A stretch of DNA of 56,107 bases from Lachnocurva sp029100405 (GCA_046263755.1 JBJYZC010000017.1:1-56107), one strand, 5' to 3'. Counted from the stretch's first letter, positions 24,702 to 33,470 are shown. Notes: generated by a model not told the origin, from the sequence alone. A program made the numbers and translations.

Positions 24702-25013
24702 TTACTTGATATTGTGCTTGTTCATCTTCTCTTTGAAGATATCCGTGATGATCGTTCGAAGCTCTTCACGCTCTTTTTCCGGCAGTTCTCCCGGGTTCTT
24801 TGCGACTGCATACAGCTCAGGATACTGATTGGCGATCCGCTCGATGGTTTTCGTCGTTGCGTGCTTTCTCACGAAGAAAGGGATCTTCTTGATCCACTCC
24901 TGTGGGACGAGGGCAAGAATCTTATCAGCGGCCTCTTTATTACTGATCTCAGCGGTGGAAAGGCCAGCGTCGATTTGTTTCTGTTCTTTATCTGTGAAAT
25001 CTTCTAAATTCAT
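24702..25013 (-). CDS. Unrecognised 103-residue protein
   Basis: No family is recognised. The sequence (MNLEDFTDKEQKQIDAGLST ... ALVPQEWIKKIPFFVRKHATT ... EKEREELRTIITDIFKEKMN) is natural, charged and mainly helical, with no signal peptide or membrane segment. AAGGAAG lies upstream of ATG 25013. It is about 50 bases from the prepilin gene upstream and the GNAT gene downstream, so probably in the same transcript. Confidence 0.6.
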   Translation of the reverse strand: MNLEDFTDKEQKQIDAGLSTAEISNKEAADKILALVPQEWIKKIPFFVRKHATTKTIERIANQYPELYAVAKNPGELPEKEREELRTIITDIFKEKMNKHNIK

Positions 25014-25063
25014 TATCGTGTACTTCCTTTATATATTTAATCTGATAAGCATTGTGTTTATGG

Positions 25064-25597
25064 TTACTTCACAGTATTTCCTTTAGCATCTCGCTTTTGC
25101 TTATCGATGTAAACACCTGTTAACTGTCCGCTTAGGTCCTTTGAGTATAAATAAAAATATATATTATAGTATCCATCGTAATTGCCTAAGTCAGCATGAT
25201 TGGCTGAATCGGGTTCATAGTTAGATTTGGACGAAAGCAGATTATAAAAGGGAAGGTTGCTAGCCATTCCACTCCAGTTATTTGCAGACTTGCTATGCAG
25301 ATAGACCGCATGGACCACTACCGCCGTCACAACGCCATTCGTCCCAATTAGATCCATAGTTATGCCATTGGATGTTTCCGTGATTCTATTCGCAGAAAGC
25401 TTTTTTCCGTTATAATCTATGGCTGCTGTCATCGCCTCAGCATATGCACTCCTGATATTTGCCACCGATGTTGCGTCCCTTGCCTTCTCCAGCTGCTTAC
25501 TGAAGATCGGGATGGATATTGCAACGAGCACTCCAATTATTGCTACTACGATTAAAAGTTCCGCAAGAGTGAATCCCTTGTTGTCTTCTCTTCTCAT
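25064..25597 (-). CDS. Type IV prepilin (array member)
   Basis: 177 residues. The leader MRREDNKG is cut before FTLAELLIVVAII (Glu5 present), and the helical stem continues through IFSKQLEKARDATSVANIRS. The C-terminal domain (NWSGMASNLPFYNLLSS..., YNIYFYLYSKDLSGQLTGVY) is unlike that of its neighbours. GGAGGTGAACACAAC precedes the ATG. It is exported, processed by a prepilin peptidase encoded elsewhere, and assembled by PilB/PilC. Confidence 0.88.
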   Translation of the reverse strand: MRREDNKGFTLAELLIVVAIIGVLVAISIPIFSKQLEKARDATSVANIRSAYAEAMTAAIDYNGKKLSANRITETSNGITMDLIGTNGVVTAVVVHAVYLHSKSANNWSGMASNLPFYNLLSSKSNYEPDSANHADLGNYDGYYNIYFYLYSKDLSGQLTGVYIDKQKRDAKGNTVK

Positions 25598-25785
25598 GTT
25601 GTGTTCACCTCCGGTCGCTATCTTGCTATAATCTTGCTTCTATAATCTTGCTTCCCCCTATTTTCATTCTTTCTTCCCTAAACTGATCATTGAAATACTG
25701 GTGACGACAAGCGCTCAAATTGATGTCTGTCACGATAAATAGACCAAGGAGTGTTAGGTCCTTGTAACCTTTCTTCATCTATCTC

Positions 25786-26376
25786 TCATCGTGTATTCTC
25801 TTGTTGCCACTTTGATATGTCTCCTCCACTGGATAATGTATTTACAATACTTTTATAGTCGTCGTAGCCATACGCACCAGGTCTAGCACCAGCACAATAG
25901 TATCCTTTGATCTGTCCATTTGATGGGTCCATATGAATTGTCCAGATCGTCTCAACTTTATCACCGATCACATTAACATCGCTGAGAATCGTATCTACCG
26001 TCCAACTGGATATGTCAATATTTGTGGAAACCTTTATATAGTCTGGTTCATTTACATTGCCCTGAATCCACTGACCATTACAAATTTTGAAATTTAAAAT
26101 TCCCTTCCCAGCTGCCGGAAAATACGTGTATGTAACAGCATCATCGCCTGAATCTGTATTTTTTGGAACGCTTCCATGCCTCGCGACGTAATCCAGATAT
26201 GTCGCTTCTGCAGCAGAAAACGCGGCTCTTGCATTTGCTTGATTCGTAGCAAGTCTTGCTTTCCTAAGCTGAGCATGGAAGATCGGGATGGATATTGCGA
26301 CAAGAACAGCAATGATGGCAACCACGATCAGGAGCTCCGCAAGGGTGAAGCCTTTATTATTCTGTTTTTCCTTCAT
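25786..26376 (-). CDS. Type IV prepilin (array member)
   Basis: 196 residues, leader MKEKQNNKG, mature FTLAELLIVVAII with Glu5, stem IFHAQLRKARLATNQANARA. The head carries the NIDISSWTVDT motif shared with several neighbours. Two cysteines (FKICNGQW and GYYCAGARPG) could form a pilin-type disulfide loop. The last ~35 residues follow the shared W-x-I-x-NGxIxxYY pattern. The ribosome site is weak (AGGCAGG). Confidence 0.88.
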   Translation of the reverse strand: MKEKQNNKGFTLAELLIVVAIIAVLVAISIPIFHAQLRKARLATNQANARAAFSAAEATYLDYVARHGSVPKNTDSGDDAVTYTYFPAAGKGILNFKICNGQWIQGNVNEPDYIKVSTNIDISSWTVDTILSDVNVIGDKVETIWTIHMDPSNGQIKGYYCAGARPGAYGYDDYKSIVNTLSSGGDISKWQQENTR

Positions 26377-26396
26377 CTACAAACGCCTGCCTTTCA

Positions 26397-26915
26397 TTAC
26401 CACAAGCATACGATTGCTAGGAAAGTTCCATCTCCCTGCATGGCAACATCCCAATAACGGTAAGTTCGGTCGGTGAGGACGGTATTAGGATGTTGTTTCG
26501 CATCATATTTTACTTGGCTTGTTGTATTCTCATCCCATTTTGAAACATCACTTATACCTAGGCCATTATTGTCAGGTTTATACCCTATGTTTGCAAAGCT
26601 ATTATAAACCGTTCCCTTAAATGGGCTCGTGTCACTGACTCCCAGATAAGCACATTTCCCTGTTGCGGTATCGTACCTGAAGTACATATGTAGTGACTTG
26701 TTCGCTATCGTCTTTTCCTTAGCGTCCTCCGGTGCATCAATGAACTCAGCCATCGCTGCAGATAAAGCAGATCTCGCGTTTGCCTTGTTTGTGGCAAGTC
26801 TAGCTTTCTTTAGCTGGGCGGTAAAGATCGGGATGGATATTGCAACAAGTACTCCAATGATGGCAACCACGATCAGGAGCTCCGCTAATGTAAAGCCCTT
26901 CTTATTCTTGTTCAT
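26397..26915 (-). CDS. Type IV prepilin (array member)
   Basis: 172 residues, leader MNKNKKG, mature FTLAELLIVVAII, stem IFTAQLKKARLATNKANARS. The head contains the ISDVSKWDENTTS variant of the shared motif and ends RYWDVAMQGDGTFLAIVCLW. GGAGTGATGCCCA precedes the ATG. The stop is 20 bases from the next prepilin start, so the array is tightly co-transcribed. Confidence 0.88.
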   Translation of the reverse strand: MNKNKKGFTLAELLIVVAIIGVLVAISIPIFTAQLKKARLATNKANARSALSAAMAEFIDAPEDAKEKTIANKSLHMYFRYDTATGKCAYLGVSDTSPFKGTVYNSFANIGYKPDNNGLGISDVSKWDENTTSQVKYDAKQHPNTVLTDRTYRYWDVAMQGDGTFLAIVCLW

Positions 26916-26969
26916 TGGGCATCACTCCTTCCGTTTGATATAGATCAGTACTGTATCACCGGATTTATT

Positions 26970-27467
26970 CTAACAGTATGGATCCGATGGGTTCGATTTG
27001 TAGTTATCGTTCGCCTGGATCTTTGTAATGGATCCATTATTATCGAATGTATAAATGTAGCGGTAGAAATAATAATCTCCAAACTTATAATCGTCATTTT
27101 GCTCCAAAGCAGTATTGACATTCCATAACGAAATATCAGTGGGAACTATATTATATTCAGGACTATAAGTGCCATTAATATGTAACTCTGTCGTTATCTG
27201 TACATTATTAGTACTTTTCGATTTTGCAACCTTGCCAGAGCGTATATCATACGCAATGATATAGAAAGAAGGATCCTCGAGATATGCAGCATACGCCGCG
27301 GCCTCTCCCGCTCTCGCATTTGCCTGGTTTACTGCAACTCTCGCTTTTCTAAGCTGGGAGGTAAAGATCGGGATGGATATTGCGACAAGGACAGCAATGA
27401 TGGCGACCACGATGAGGAGCTCAGCAATGGTGAAGCCTTTATTCTGTTTTCTGGCTCTGTGCTTCAT
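26970..27467 (-). CDS. Type IV prepilin (array member)
   Basis: 165 residues, leader MKHRARKQNKG, mature FTIAELLIVVAII (Ile instead of Leu at position 3). The stem is IFTSQLRKARVAVNQANARA. The head has PTDISLWNVNTALE and a Tyr-rich end (YYFYRYIYTFDNNGSITKIQ). AGGAG lies seven bases before the ATG. Confidence 0.88.
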   Translation of the reverse strand: MKHRARKQNKGFTIAELLIVVAIIAVLVAISIPIFTSQLRKARVAVNQANARAGEAAAYAAYLEDPSFYIIAYDIRSGKVAKSKSTNNVQITTELHINGTYSPEYNIVPTDISLWNVNTALEQNDDYKFGDYYFYRYIYTFDNNGSITKIQANDNYKSNPSDPYC

Positions 27468-27501
27468 ACCGATACTCCTTTATAATTTGCTTTTAAAAGT
27501 T

Positions 27502-27954
27502 TCATTCAGGTGTTGTATACGCATAATATGCGATTACTTTCCCATTCTTAACTTGTATCTGCCAATACTTGCAAACTCTTGATCCTAAATCATAATAAAC
27601 ACCGACTTTTGTTGTTGTATTCCAAGACGAAATATCTGTATTTGGATGCGATATTTCTGTAGTACAGACTGTAGCGCCAAAATTTCTGGCTCGGGTCGGA
27701 CCATAGTATTGGATTTTGCCAGTCGTTGCATCATATCTATAATATGTACTATCTGCTCTCACAGGCATCCCTTGATCAAAAAACATGGCCACCCATGCCG
27801 CATAAGCTGCTCTTGCGTTTGCCTGATTGGTTGCAAGTCGAGCCTTCCGAAGCTGATTATTGAAGATTGGGATGGATATCGCCACGAGTACTCCGATTAT
27901 GGCAACAACGATCAGTAGCTCCGCTAATGTAAAACCCTTCTTATTCTTTTTCAT
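27502..27954 (-). CDS. Type IV prepilin (array member)
   Basis: 150 residues, the smallest intact array pilin apart from that at 28707. Leader MKKNKKG, mature FTLAELLIVVAII, stem IFNNQLRKARLATNQANARA. The head has NTDISSWNTTTKVG and ends KYWQIQVKNGKVIAYYAY. Two cysteines (TVCTTEIS and SRVCKYW) may pair. GGGAGTGATG precedes the ATG. Its upstream side faces the inverted pilin pseudogene across about 270 bases. Confidence 0.88.
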   Translation of the reverse strand: MKKNKKGFTLAELLIVVAIIGVLVAISIPIFNNQLRKARLATNQANARAAYAAWVAMFFDQGMPVRADSTYYRYDATTGKIQYYGPTRARNFGATVCTTEISHPNTDISSWNTTTKVGVYYDLGSRVCKYWQIQVKNGKVIAYYAYTTPE

Positions 27955-27977
27955 AGAGCATCACTCCCTCTCGCCCA

Positions 27978-28149
27978 CAGGTTCTTAAAATTGCGGAAAA
28001 CGACCTTATTACGCGTAAATGTGCATGTTGTAAATTGCAGGTCAGGTGGTCCATCCTAGTCGTCTCCCTATGGGATGATGAACCGCATTCTTATATTACG
28101 CACGCAGGTTCCGAAATCTGCGGAAAATGGCCTCATTCTGCGCAATAGT
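27978..28149. repeat. Pair of ~43-bp imperfect direct repeats beside the inverted pilin copy
   Basis: 27978-28020 and 28105-28149 both follow CAGGTT...AAAnnTGCGGAAAAnGnCCTnATT. They lie in the gene-free gap between the 27502 prepilin gene and the inverted pilin remnant. The rest of the gap shows no gene. Confidence 0.6.
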
Positions 28150-28221
28150 CCAGGGTCATTACAAGCGATGGAACGGCGCGCGTAATAGTACAGAGCAGGT
28201 TACACGAATATATGCCTCAGG

Positions 28222-28576
28222 GGTGTTCTGATGGCCATCTCGATTCCGATCTTTACAAGACGGGCTAAAGAAAGCAAGGCTAGCAACTAAACAGGCAAAC
28301 GCTAGAGCTGCGTATGCGGTTGCTACTACGCAGTACATGCTTGATTATGCGGACACAGCAGCGCCTGATGAAGATATTTCCTATAATGAGGAAACCGCTA
28401 CAAAAGACAGTACAGCTGGCACACCTGGACTTGAAACAAAAACTTCAACCGATATTTCTACTTGGAAAATAGAGACCAAAGTTAATAGCACTGCTCTTGG
28501 TGATAAAACTGCCAAGACGTGGACAGTAATACTGGACAAAGATGGTACGGTTACTGAATATTCAGCTACATTTTAA
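28222..28576 (+). pseudogene. Inverted, 5'-truncated, frameshifted prepilin copy
   Basis: On the plus strand, opposite to all other pilin genes, GVLMAISIPIFTRR continues after a one-base shift near 28264 as KKARLATKQANARAAYAVAT. It then runs to a full head with STDISTWKIETKVN and KTWTVILDKDGTVTEYS before TAA 28576. The leader, GFTLAE segment and start codon are absent. The head is complete and follows the same pattern as the intact pilins. It cannot be expressed as a pilin, but could donate its head by recombination. Confidence 0.8.
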
Positions 28577-28616
28577 CTGATGGCAATTAGGTTTACACAT
28601 GAATAATGGAAACAAA

Positions 28617-28643
28617 GCCTCCATCGTCATGATGGAGGCTTTT
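28617..28643 (+). terminator. Strong hairpin terminator between convergent pilin copies
   Basis: GCCTCCATC / GATGGAGGC stem with GTCAT loop, then TTTT on the plus strand. On the minus strand TTTGTTT follows, so it may work both ways and end the pilin gene at 28707. Confidence 0.75.
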
Positions 28644-28706
28644 GCAATAATACAGTTCTGTCTTTCAATATGCAAATTAATAATGCCGTTACGAAAAGAG
28701 CATCAC

Positions 28707-29153
28707 TTATTGTTTGCCCTCTGTCCAGCTATACGTCGTTTCTGCATTGTTTTTATCTTCACCTGTAATAGTAATTTGAACAATCTTGCCTACATGAGTT
28801 TTATCATCATTTGATGCAAATCCATCGGCAGTTTTTGGATCAGTTGTCTTACCATAAGCTTCTATGGTAGCTGCTCCATGTGCGGAATCCGTACTCTGAT
28901 AAACTACGCCTTTGGCTGCATCGTAGTTATAGCTAATTGTTCCGGTTTGATCCGATGTTAAGTACTCCGATGCCGCAGCAGCTTTAGCAGCCCTAATATT
29001 GGCTAGATCAGTTGACACTTTGGCCTTCCTAAGCTGCGATGTAAAGATCGGAATCGAGATCGCTACCAGCACAGCAATGATTGCTACGACGATCAACAAC
29101 TCAGCAAGGGTAAAGCCTTTCTTATTGTTTCTCTTTTGAATCAGTTTCAACAT
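28707..29153 (-). CDS. Type IV prepilin, first after pilC (possible major pilin)
   Basis: 148 residues, leader MLKLIQKRNNKKG, mature FTLAELLIVVAII, stem IFTSQLRKAKVSTDLANIRA. The head (SYNYDAAKGVVYQ ... KIVQITITGEDKNNAETTYS) differs from the DIS-W group and resembles the start of the 20477 pilin (AKAAAAxEYxxxxxGxxSY). AAGGAGG lies upstream. Its position right after pilC, with its own strong terminator downstream, suggests the main pilin (inference). TTCAGATAATCTGAA (29171-29185), a perfect dyad just upstream, may be an operator. Confidence 0.88.
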   Translation of the reverse strand: MLKLIQKRNNKKGFTLAELLIVVAIIAVLVAISIPIFTSQLRKAKVSTDLANIRAAKAAAASEYLTSDQTGTISYNYDAAKGVVYQSTDSAHGAATIEAYGKTTDPKTADGFASNDDKTHVGKIVQITITGEDKNNAETTYSWTEGKQ

Positions 29154-29285
29154 ATTTTTTCCTCCTTCGGTTCAGATAATCTGAAGCCTTTTTGATAATA
29201 AATCCTAATAACATAATAATACGGATTCACAAAAAATGCTACTATGAATTACACTTTTAAGTTTTTTTTCATTTCCGGATCCTCA

Positions 29286-30503
29286 TTACATATTATTATA
29301 CATAGTAAACATCGGCAGATACAGAGAGATAACAATAAATCCGGCAAAGATCGCCAGAAAGATGAGAAGAGCGGGTTCCAGTTTTGCAAGAGCCTGCCGG
29401 GTTGCATAGTCGTACTCGTTACTGTAGTAGTCGCCGATAACTTTCAGCGTTTTCGACAGCTCACCGGTCTCTTCGCCGACGGTTGTCATTTCATTCAAAA
29501 CGTCCGGGAAATAGCCCTTGCTTTTCATGACTTCACCCAGGGTATGTCCGGTCCGGATCAATTCGACCATGCTGAATACATTCCTCTTATGGTACTCATT
29601 GGTCATGCATTTTGAAGTGATTTCCAGCGAATCCGCCACGCTCATGCCGGAGCTCAAAAGGGCTGACATGGTCGACGAGAATTCCGTACAGGCCTGGAGG
29701 TTATTGATTTTTCCGATGCCCGGCGCATGGAGAACGAACTGTGCCCACTTCTCTTTCCCGCTCTCTGATTTCTTCCAGAAATGTAGGCCAAGCAGAAGTC
29801 CTGCGATCACAGCTGCCATGACCCACCACCATTTGGCAAAGAAGTGGGAGATATTGATCAAAACAACGGTCGGCGCAGGAAGGTTTGCATTCAAGCCTTC
29901 GAAGATCCGGGTGAAGGTCGGCATAACGAATCCAATCACGATGATCAGAACAACAACAGCGATGATCAGTACGAAGATCGGATAGGTCATGGTGGTCCGG
30001 ATCTTCTGCCGCATCTTATAGGCTTTCTCATAGTATTCTGCCATGGTCTGAAAGGAATGGACCAGGGTACCGGAGACTTCTCCTGCCCGGACGGTCTCGA
30101 TAAAGAGCTGGGGCAGATTGGCACCGTTTTTCACAAAGGCATCGGCGACGGAGCTTCCATGGCTGATGTCTTCCGCAGACCGCATAAGAATCTTCTTCAA
30201 GACTTTGTCCTCGGTCTGAGTGGAAACCAGCCGCATGGCATCGTCAATGGGGACACCGGAGGATAAGATAATGGAGAACTGAGAGCACATGACAGACAGT
30301 GCTTTCTGGTTCATTTTCTTTCCGCCGATATCAGTAAAGAGGAAGGCGAAGGGTCCGCTGGCTTCCTTCACTTCCCGGATACTTGTAATGACCGGACAGG
30401 TTGGTTTGATCTGACTTACGGCGGCGAATTCGTCAACGGCATCTATGACGCCTGAAATCTTGGCTCCGCCTTCGGACAGACCGGTGTAGCGGTAAGTATT
30501 CAT
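29286..30503 (-). CDS. pilC: PilC, type IV pilus inner-membrane platform protein
   Basis: 405 residues with two repeated T2SSF domains (about 60-185 and 265-390), and three membrane segments near 165-190, 215-235 and 375-400. Features seen are MCSQFSIILSSGVPIDDAMR and its repeat ACTEFSSTMSALLSSGMSVA, and the terminal PALLIFLAIFAGFIVISLYL PMF stretch. It couples the PilB/PilT motors to the pilus base. The start overlaps the pilT stop (ATGA), and GGAGATTTAT lies upstream. Confidence 0.92.
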   Translation of the reverse strand: MNTYRYTGLSEGGAKISGVIDAVDEFAAVSQIKPTCPVITSIREVKEASGPFAFLFTDIGGKKMNQKALSVMCSQFSIILSSGVPIDDAMRLVSTQTEDKVLKKILMRSAEDISHGSSVADAFVKNGANLPQLFIETVRAGEVSGTLVHSFQTMAEYYEKAYKMRQKIRTTMTYPIFVLIIAVVVLIIVIGFVMPTFTRIFEGLNANLPAPTVVLINISHFFAKWWWVMAAVIAGLLLGLHFWKKSESGKEKWAQFVLHAPGIGKINNLQACTEFSSTMSALLSSGMSVADSLEITSKCMTNEYHKRNVFSMVELIRTGHTLGEVMKSKGYFPDVLNEMTTVGEETGELSKTLKVIGDYYSNEYDYATRQALAKLEPALLIFLAIFAGFIVISLYLPMFTMYNNM

Positions 30504-31603
30504 ATAAATCTCCTCTTCACGGATGTTTGAGGCATGACATGCGAAGTAACGGGATGGCCTACATTTCTCTCAACAAAATCCGGATCAAAGGCTGCGGCAA
30601 TGGCGGTCTCCGGATCGATCAGATTTTGTCTTACCTGGTTGATCAGACAGTTATCCATGGTCAGGCTTCCGATGTCGGCGGATGACAGGAGGGAGGACTG
30701 CATCTGCGGAGTGTTGCCTTCGCGGATCTGGTTCTTGATGGCCTGGTTTACGATCATGGCTTCGCAGGCGCAGACACGGCCTTTGCCGCCCTTTTTGACA
30801 AGGAGCTGCTGGGAAAGGACTGCTTTTAAGGTGGTCGAAAGCTGCATCCGGATCTGGGGCTGCTTGTCTGCCGGGAAGGAGCCGACGATTCGGTCGACCG
30901 AGTCGACGGCGGAATTGGTATGGAGTGTTGCGAAAACAAGATGGCCGGTTTCAGCTGCGGTCATGGCTGTTTCCATGGTCTCGGTATCCCGCATCTCACC
31001 AATCAGGATGACGTCCGGATCTTCCCGGAGGATGGCGCGGAGACCGTTGGCGTAACTCTCGGTGTCTGTGCCGATCTCCCGCTGATTGATGAGACAGAGG
31101 TCGGGCTGGTAGACATACTCGATCGGGTCTTCGAGAGTAATGATATGCTCTCTCCTGCTGTGGTTGATCTGGTTTAAAATCGCAGCAAGGGTTGTGGACT
31201 TACCGGATCCGGTCTCGCCGGTGACTAAGACAATGCCCTTTTCCCAAGCTGAGAATTTACTGACTACGGGCGGAAGTCCCAGGCTGTCGAGCTCCGGGAT
31301 ATGGTCAGCCAGGATTCGAAGGGCCAGGGAGACATGGCCGGCTGCGCGGAAGGCGTTGATACGGATCCGCTCTCCTGCTATGGTATCGGATCCGTCCCAC
31401 TCGCCGATGTCCCTGATCTTGTCATAATTTCTTCCGGACAGTTCTTTTGCATAGTTTTCGCAGTCGTCGGGGCTTATGATATCGGGATCCAGATTGGTCA
31501 GCTGGCCATCGATCCGGTACTTGACCGGGACATTAGCCGCGATGTGGACGTCGCTTGCGCCGGCGGCTTTTCCTGTGCGGATGAGTTCTTCGATTGATTT
31601 CAT
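30500..31603 (-). CDS. pilT: PilT, pilus retraction ATPase
   Basis: 367 residues. The N-terminal PAS-like domain (SIEELIRTGKAAGASDVHIA) is followed by a RecA-like core with Walker A GETGSGKST and an Asp box DPIEYVYQ. Walker B is VILIGEMRDTETM and the His box is GHLVFATLHTNSA. PilT depolymerises pilin and powers twitching. Its C-terminus overlaps pilC and it follows pilB by 36 bases. Confidence 0.92.
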   Translation of the reverse strand: MKSIEELIRTGKAAGASDVHIAANVPVKYRIDGQLTNLDPDIISPDDCENYAKELSGRNYDKIRDIGEWDGSDTIAGERIRINAFRAAGHVSLALRILADHIPELDSLGLPPVVSKFSAWEKGIVLVTGETGSGKSTTLAAILNQINHSRREHIITLEDPIEYVYQPDLCLINQREIGTDTESYANGLRAILREDPDVILIGEMRDTETMETAMTAAETGHLVFATLHTNSAVDSVDRIVGSFPADKQPQIRMQLSTTLKAVLSQQLLVKKGGKGRVCACEAMIVNQAIKNQIREGNTPQMQSSLLSSADIGSLTMDNCLINQVRQNLIDPETAIAAAFDPDFVERNVGHPVTSHVMPQTSVKRRFI

Positions 31604-31639
31604 ATCGTCTGATCCACCTGTCTTTATTACATTATTACA

Positions 31640-33325
31640 TTAATCAATGGTTGCTACGGTTCGGATGACTTCATCCAGTGTGGTTCGGCCTTCATTGACC
31701 AGTCCGATGGCATTGGTCATCATGGAAGTAAAGTCACCGGCAGCTGTAATCTTTTTCCGAAGTTCGGTTCCATTGGCTCCGGATGCGATGGCGTCTCGGA
31801 TGTCGGAATCCATGGTCAAGATCTCGAAAACACCGATTCGGCCGCGGTAACCCTTGTTGCACTGAGGGCAGCCTGCCCCTTTATAGAAATGCATGGTCTC
31901 CGGATGTTTGATCCCTGCCAGATCCACGAGATATGGATCCGGCTGGATCTCTTCGCGGCAGTTGGGACAAATCGTCCGAACCAGGCGCTGGGAAATAATG
32001 CCTCGAATGGAGCCGGCAATCAGATAAGGCTCCATGCCCAGGTCTTTCAGACGGTCGATTGCGGATACCGCATCCTCGGTATGGATGGTGGACAGGACCA
32101 GATGTCCGGTCATAGCGGCCCGAAGGGCAATCTCAGCGGTCTCGCCGTCTCGAATCTCTCCGACACAGATGATATCGGGGTCCTGTCGCAGGCAGGCACG
32201 AAGGGCGGATGCGAAGGTCAAGCCGACTTTTTCATTGATGGCGACCTGAGTGACGCCATCCATCTGGAACTCGACCGGGTCTTCCAGGGAGATCATATTG
32301 ACCTCAGGCTTGTTCAATTCTCGGATCATGGTATAGAGGGTGGAAGTCTTTCCGGATCCGGTGGGGCCGACAATCAGGATCATGCCGGAGGAGTTCTTTA
32401 AAATCCGGTCAAACTTGGCATTATCTCTTTCGGTAATGCCGATGCCTTCCCGGTTGAGTCTGGATTCGTCCCGCCAGAGAATTCGTATGACGATTTTTTC
32501 TCCGAAAATCGTAGGCAGGGAACTGAGACGGAGGTCTACCTTTTCCCCATTGGAGGAACGGTAGACGGCACGGCCGTCCTGGGGGATCCGGTGCTCGGTG
32601 ATATTCATATCGGACATGACCTTGAGCCGGGAAATGACGGCATTCTGCAGGTCCTTTGGAATGGTCAGAATCTCTCTCATCTGGCCATCGACACGGATGC
32701 GGACAACCATCTGGCTGGCGCGGGGCTCGATATGGATGTCGGATGCCCGGTCGCCGACGCCTCGTTCGAGGATGGAATTTACAAGCTTGACGGTCGGAGC
32801 ATTCAGGTCGGTGTCATTCGCCTCCGCCTGCTGAGCGATCTCCCCCAGTGTAACATTCCTTTCTTCCTGCATCTCCTGGATAGCGAGGTTGGCGCCCTCA
32901 TTCTCGTAGAGGGCGGTCAGGGCACGGGTGATGGCTGTGGAGTAGGCGATGACCGGGATGATCCGGCGGCGGGTGATTTTACGCACTTCCTCGGTCGCGT
33001 TGAAGTTCATGGGGTCTTCCATGGCAAGAACGAGCTTGTCATGATCCATGCGGACCGGTACGACCCGGTTCTTGACAGCGACGGCCTTGGGCACAAGTTT
33101 GGCAACGGAAGGGTCGAATTTGGTGGTGTTCAGATCCTCAAAACCGATACCGAGCTGGTTCTTTAATGTGGTGACCAGGTCTTCTTCTGTGATATAGTGG
33201 TTGTCGATCAAAACCTGACCGAGTCTTTTGCCGGAGGTCTTCTGGTCCTGCAGTGCGCGGTCCAGTTCTTCCGGCTGCAGAATACCTGCGTCGATCAGCA
33301 TCTCTCCCAGTTTTTTGTTCTTCAT
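31640..33325 (-). CDS. pilB: PilB, pilus extension ATPase
   Basis: 561 residues. The N-terminal MshEN domain (about 1-150, which in relatives binds c-di-GMP) is followed by the GspE/PilB ATPase. Walker A is GPTGSGKTSTLYTMI, Walker B is IICVGEIRDGETAE and the His box is GHLVLSTIHTEDA. The tetracysteine zinc site is CPNCREEI ... CPQCNKGYRG. It drives pilus polymerisation. The MshEN domain plus the HD-GYP protein in the same island suggests cyclic di-GMP control (inference). AGAGGAACCCT precedes the ATG. Confidence 0.92.
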   Translation of the reverse strand: MKNKKLGEMLIDAGILQPEELDRALQDQKTSGKRLGQVLIDNHYITEEDLVTTLKNQLGIGFEDLNTTKFDPSVAKLVPKAVAVKNRVVPVRMDHDKLVLAMEDPMNFNATEEVRKITRRRIIPVIAYSTAITRALTALYENEGANLAIQEMQEERNVTLGEIAQQAEANDTDLNAPTVKLVNSILERGVGDRASDIHIEPRASQMVVRIRVDGQMREILTIPKDLQNAVISRLKVMSDMNITEHRIPQDGRAVYRSSNGEKVDLRLSSLPTIFGEKIVIRILWRDESRLNREGIGITERDNAKFDRILKNSSGMILIVGPTGSGKTSTLYTMIRELNKPEVNMISLEDPVEFQMDGVTQVAINEKVGLTFASALRACLRQDPDIICVGEIRDGETAEIALRAAMTGHLVLSTIHTEDAVSAIDRLKDLGMEPYLIAGSIRGIISQRLVRTICPNCREEIQPDPYLVDLAGIKHPETMHFYKGAGCPQCNKGYRGRIGVFEILTMDSDIRDAIASGANGTELRKKITAAGDFTSMMTNAIGLVNEGRTTLDEVIRTVATID

Positions 33326-33354
33326 AGGGTTCCTCTTTATAGAATGAATCAGTT

Positions 33355-33422
33355 ATTCATATCATAGTGTTTTTCATATCATAGCATTTTTCATATCATA
33401 GTATTTTTCATATCATAGCATT
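33355..33422. repeat. Four tandem 17-bp repeats upstream of pilB
   Basis: The unit TTTCATATCATAGYRTT is repeated at 33355, 33372, 33389 and 33406 with almost no change, ending 33 bases before the pilB start. It lies in the pilB leader or promoter, after the tRNA terminator. Confidence 0.8.
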
Positions 33423-33432
33423 ATTTGAAGGC

Positions 33433-33466
33433 AAAAAAAAGACATCACTCTTTCTGAGTGATGTCT
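33433..33466 (-). terminator. Terminator of the tRNA operon
   Basis: GACATCACTC / GAGTGATGTC stem with a five-base loop (33441-33465), followed on the minus strand by eight T. Confidence 0.9.
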
Positions 33467-33470
33467 ACGC

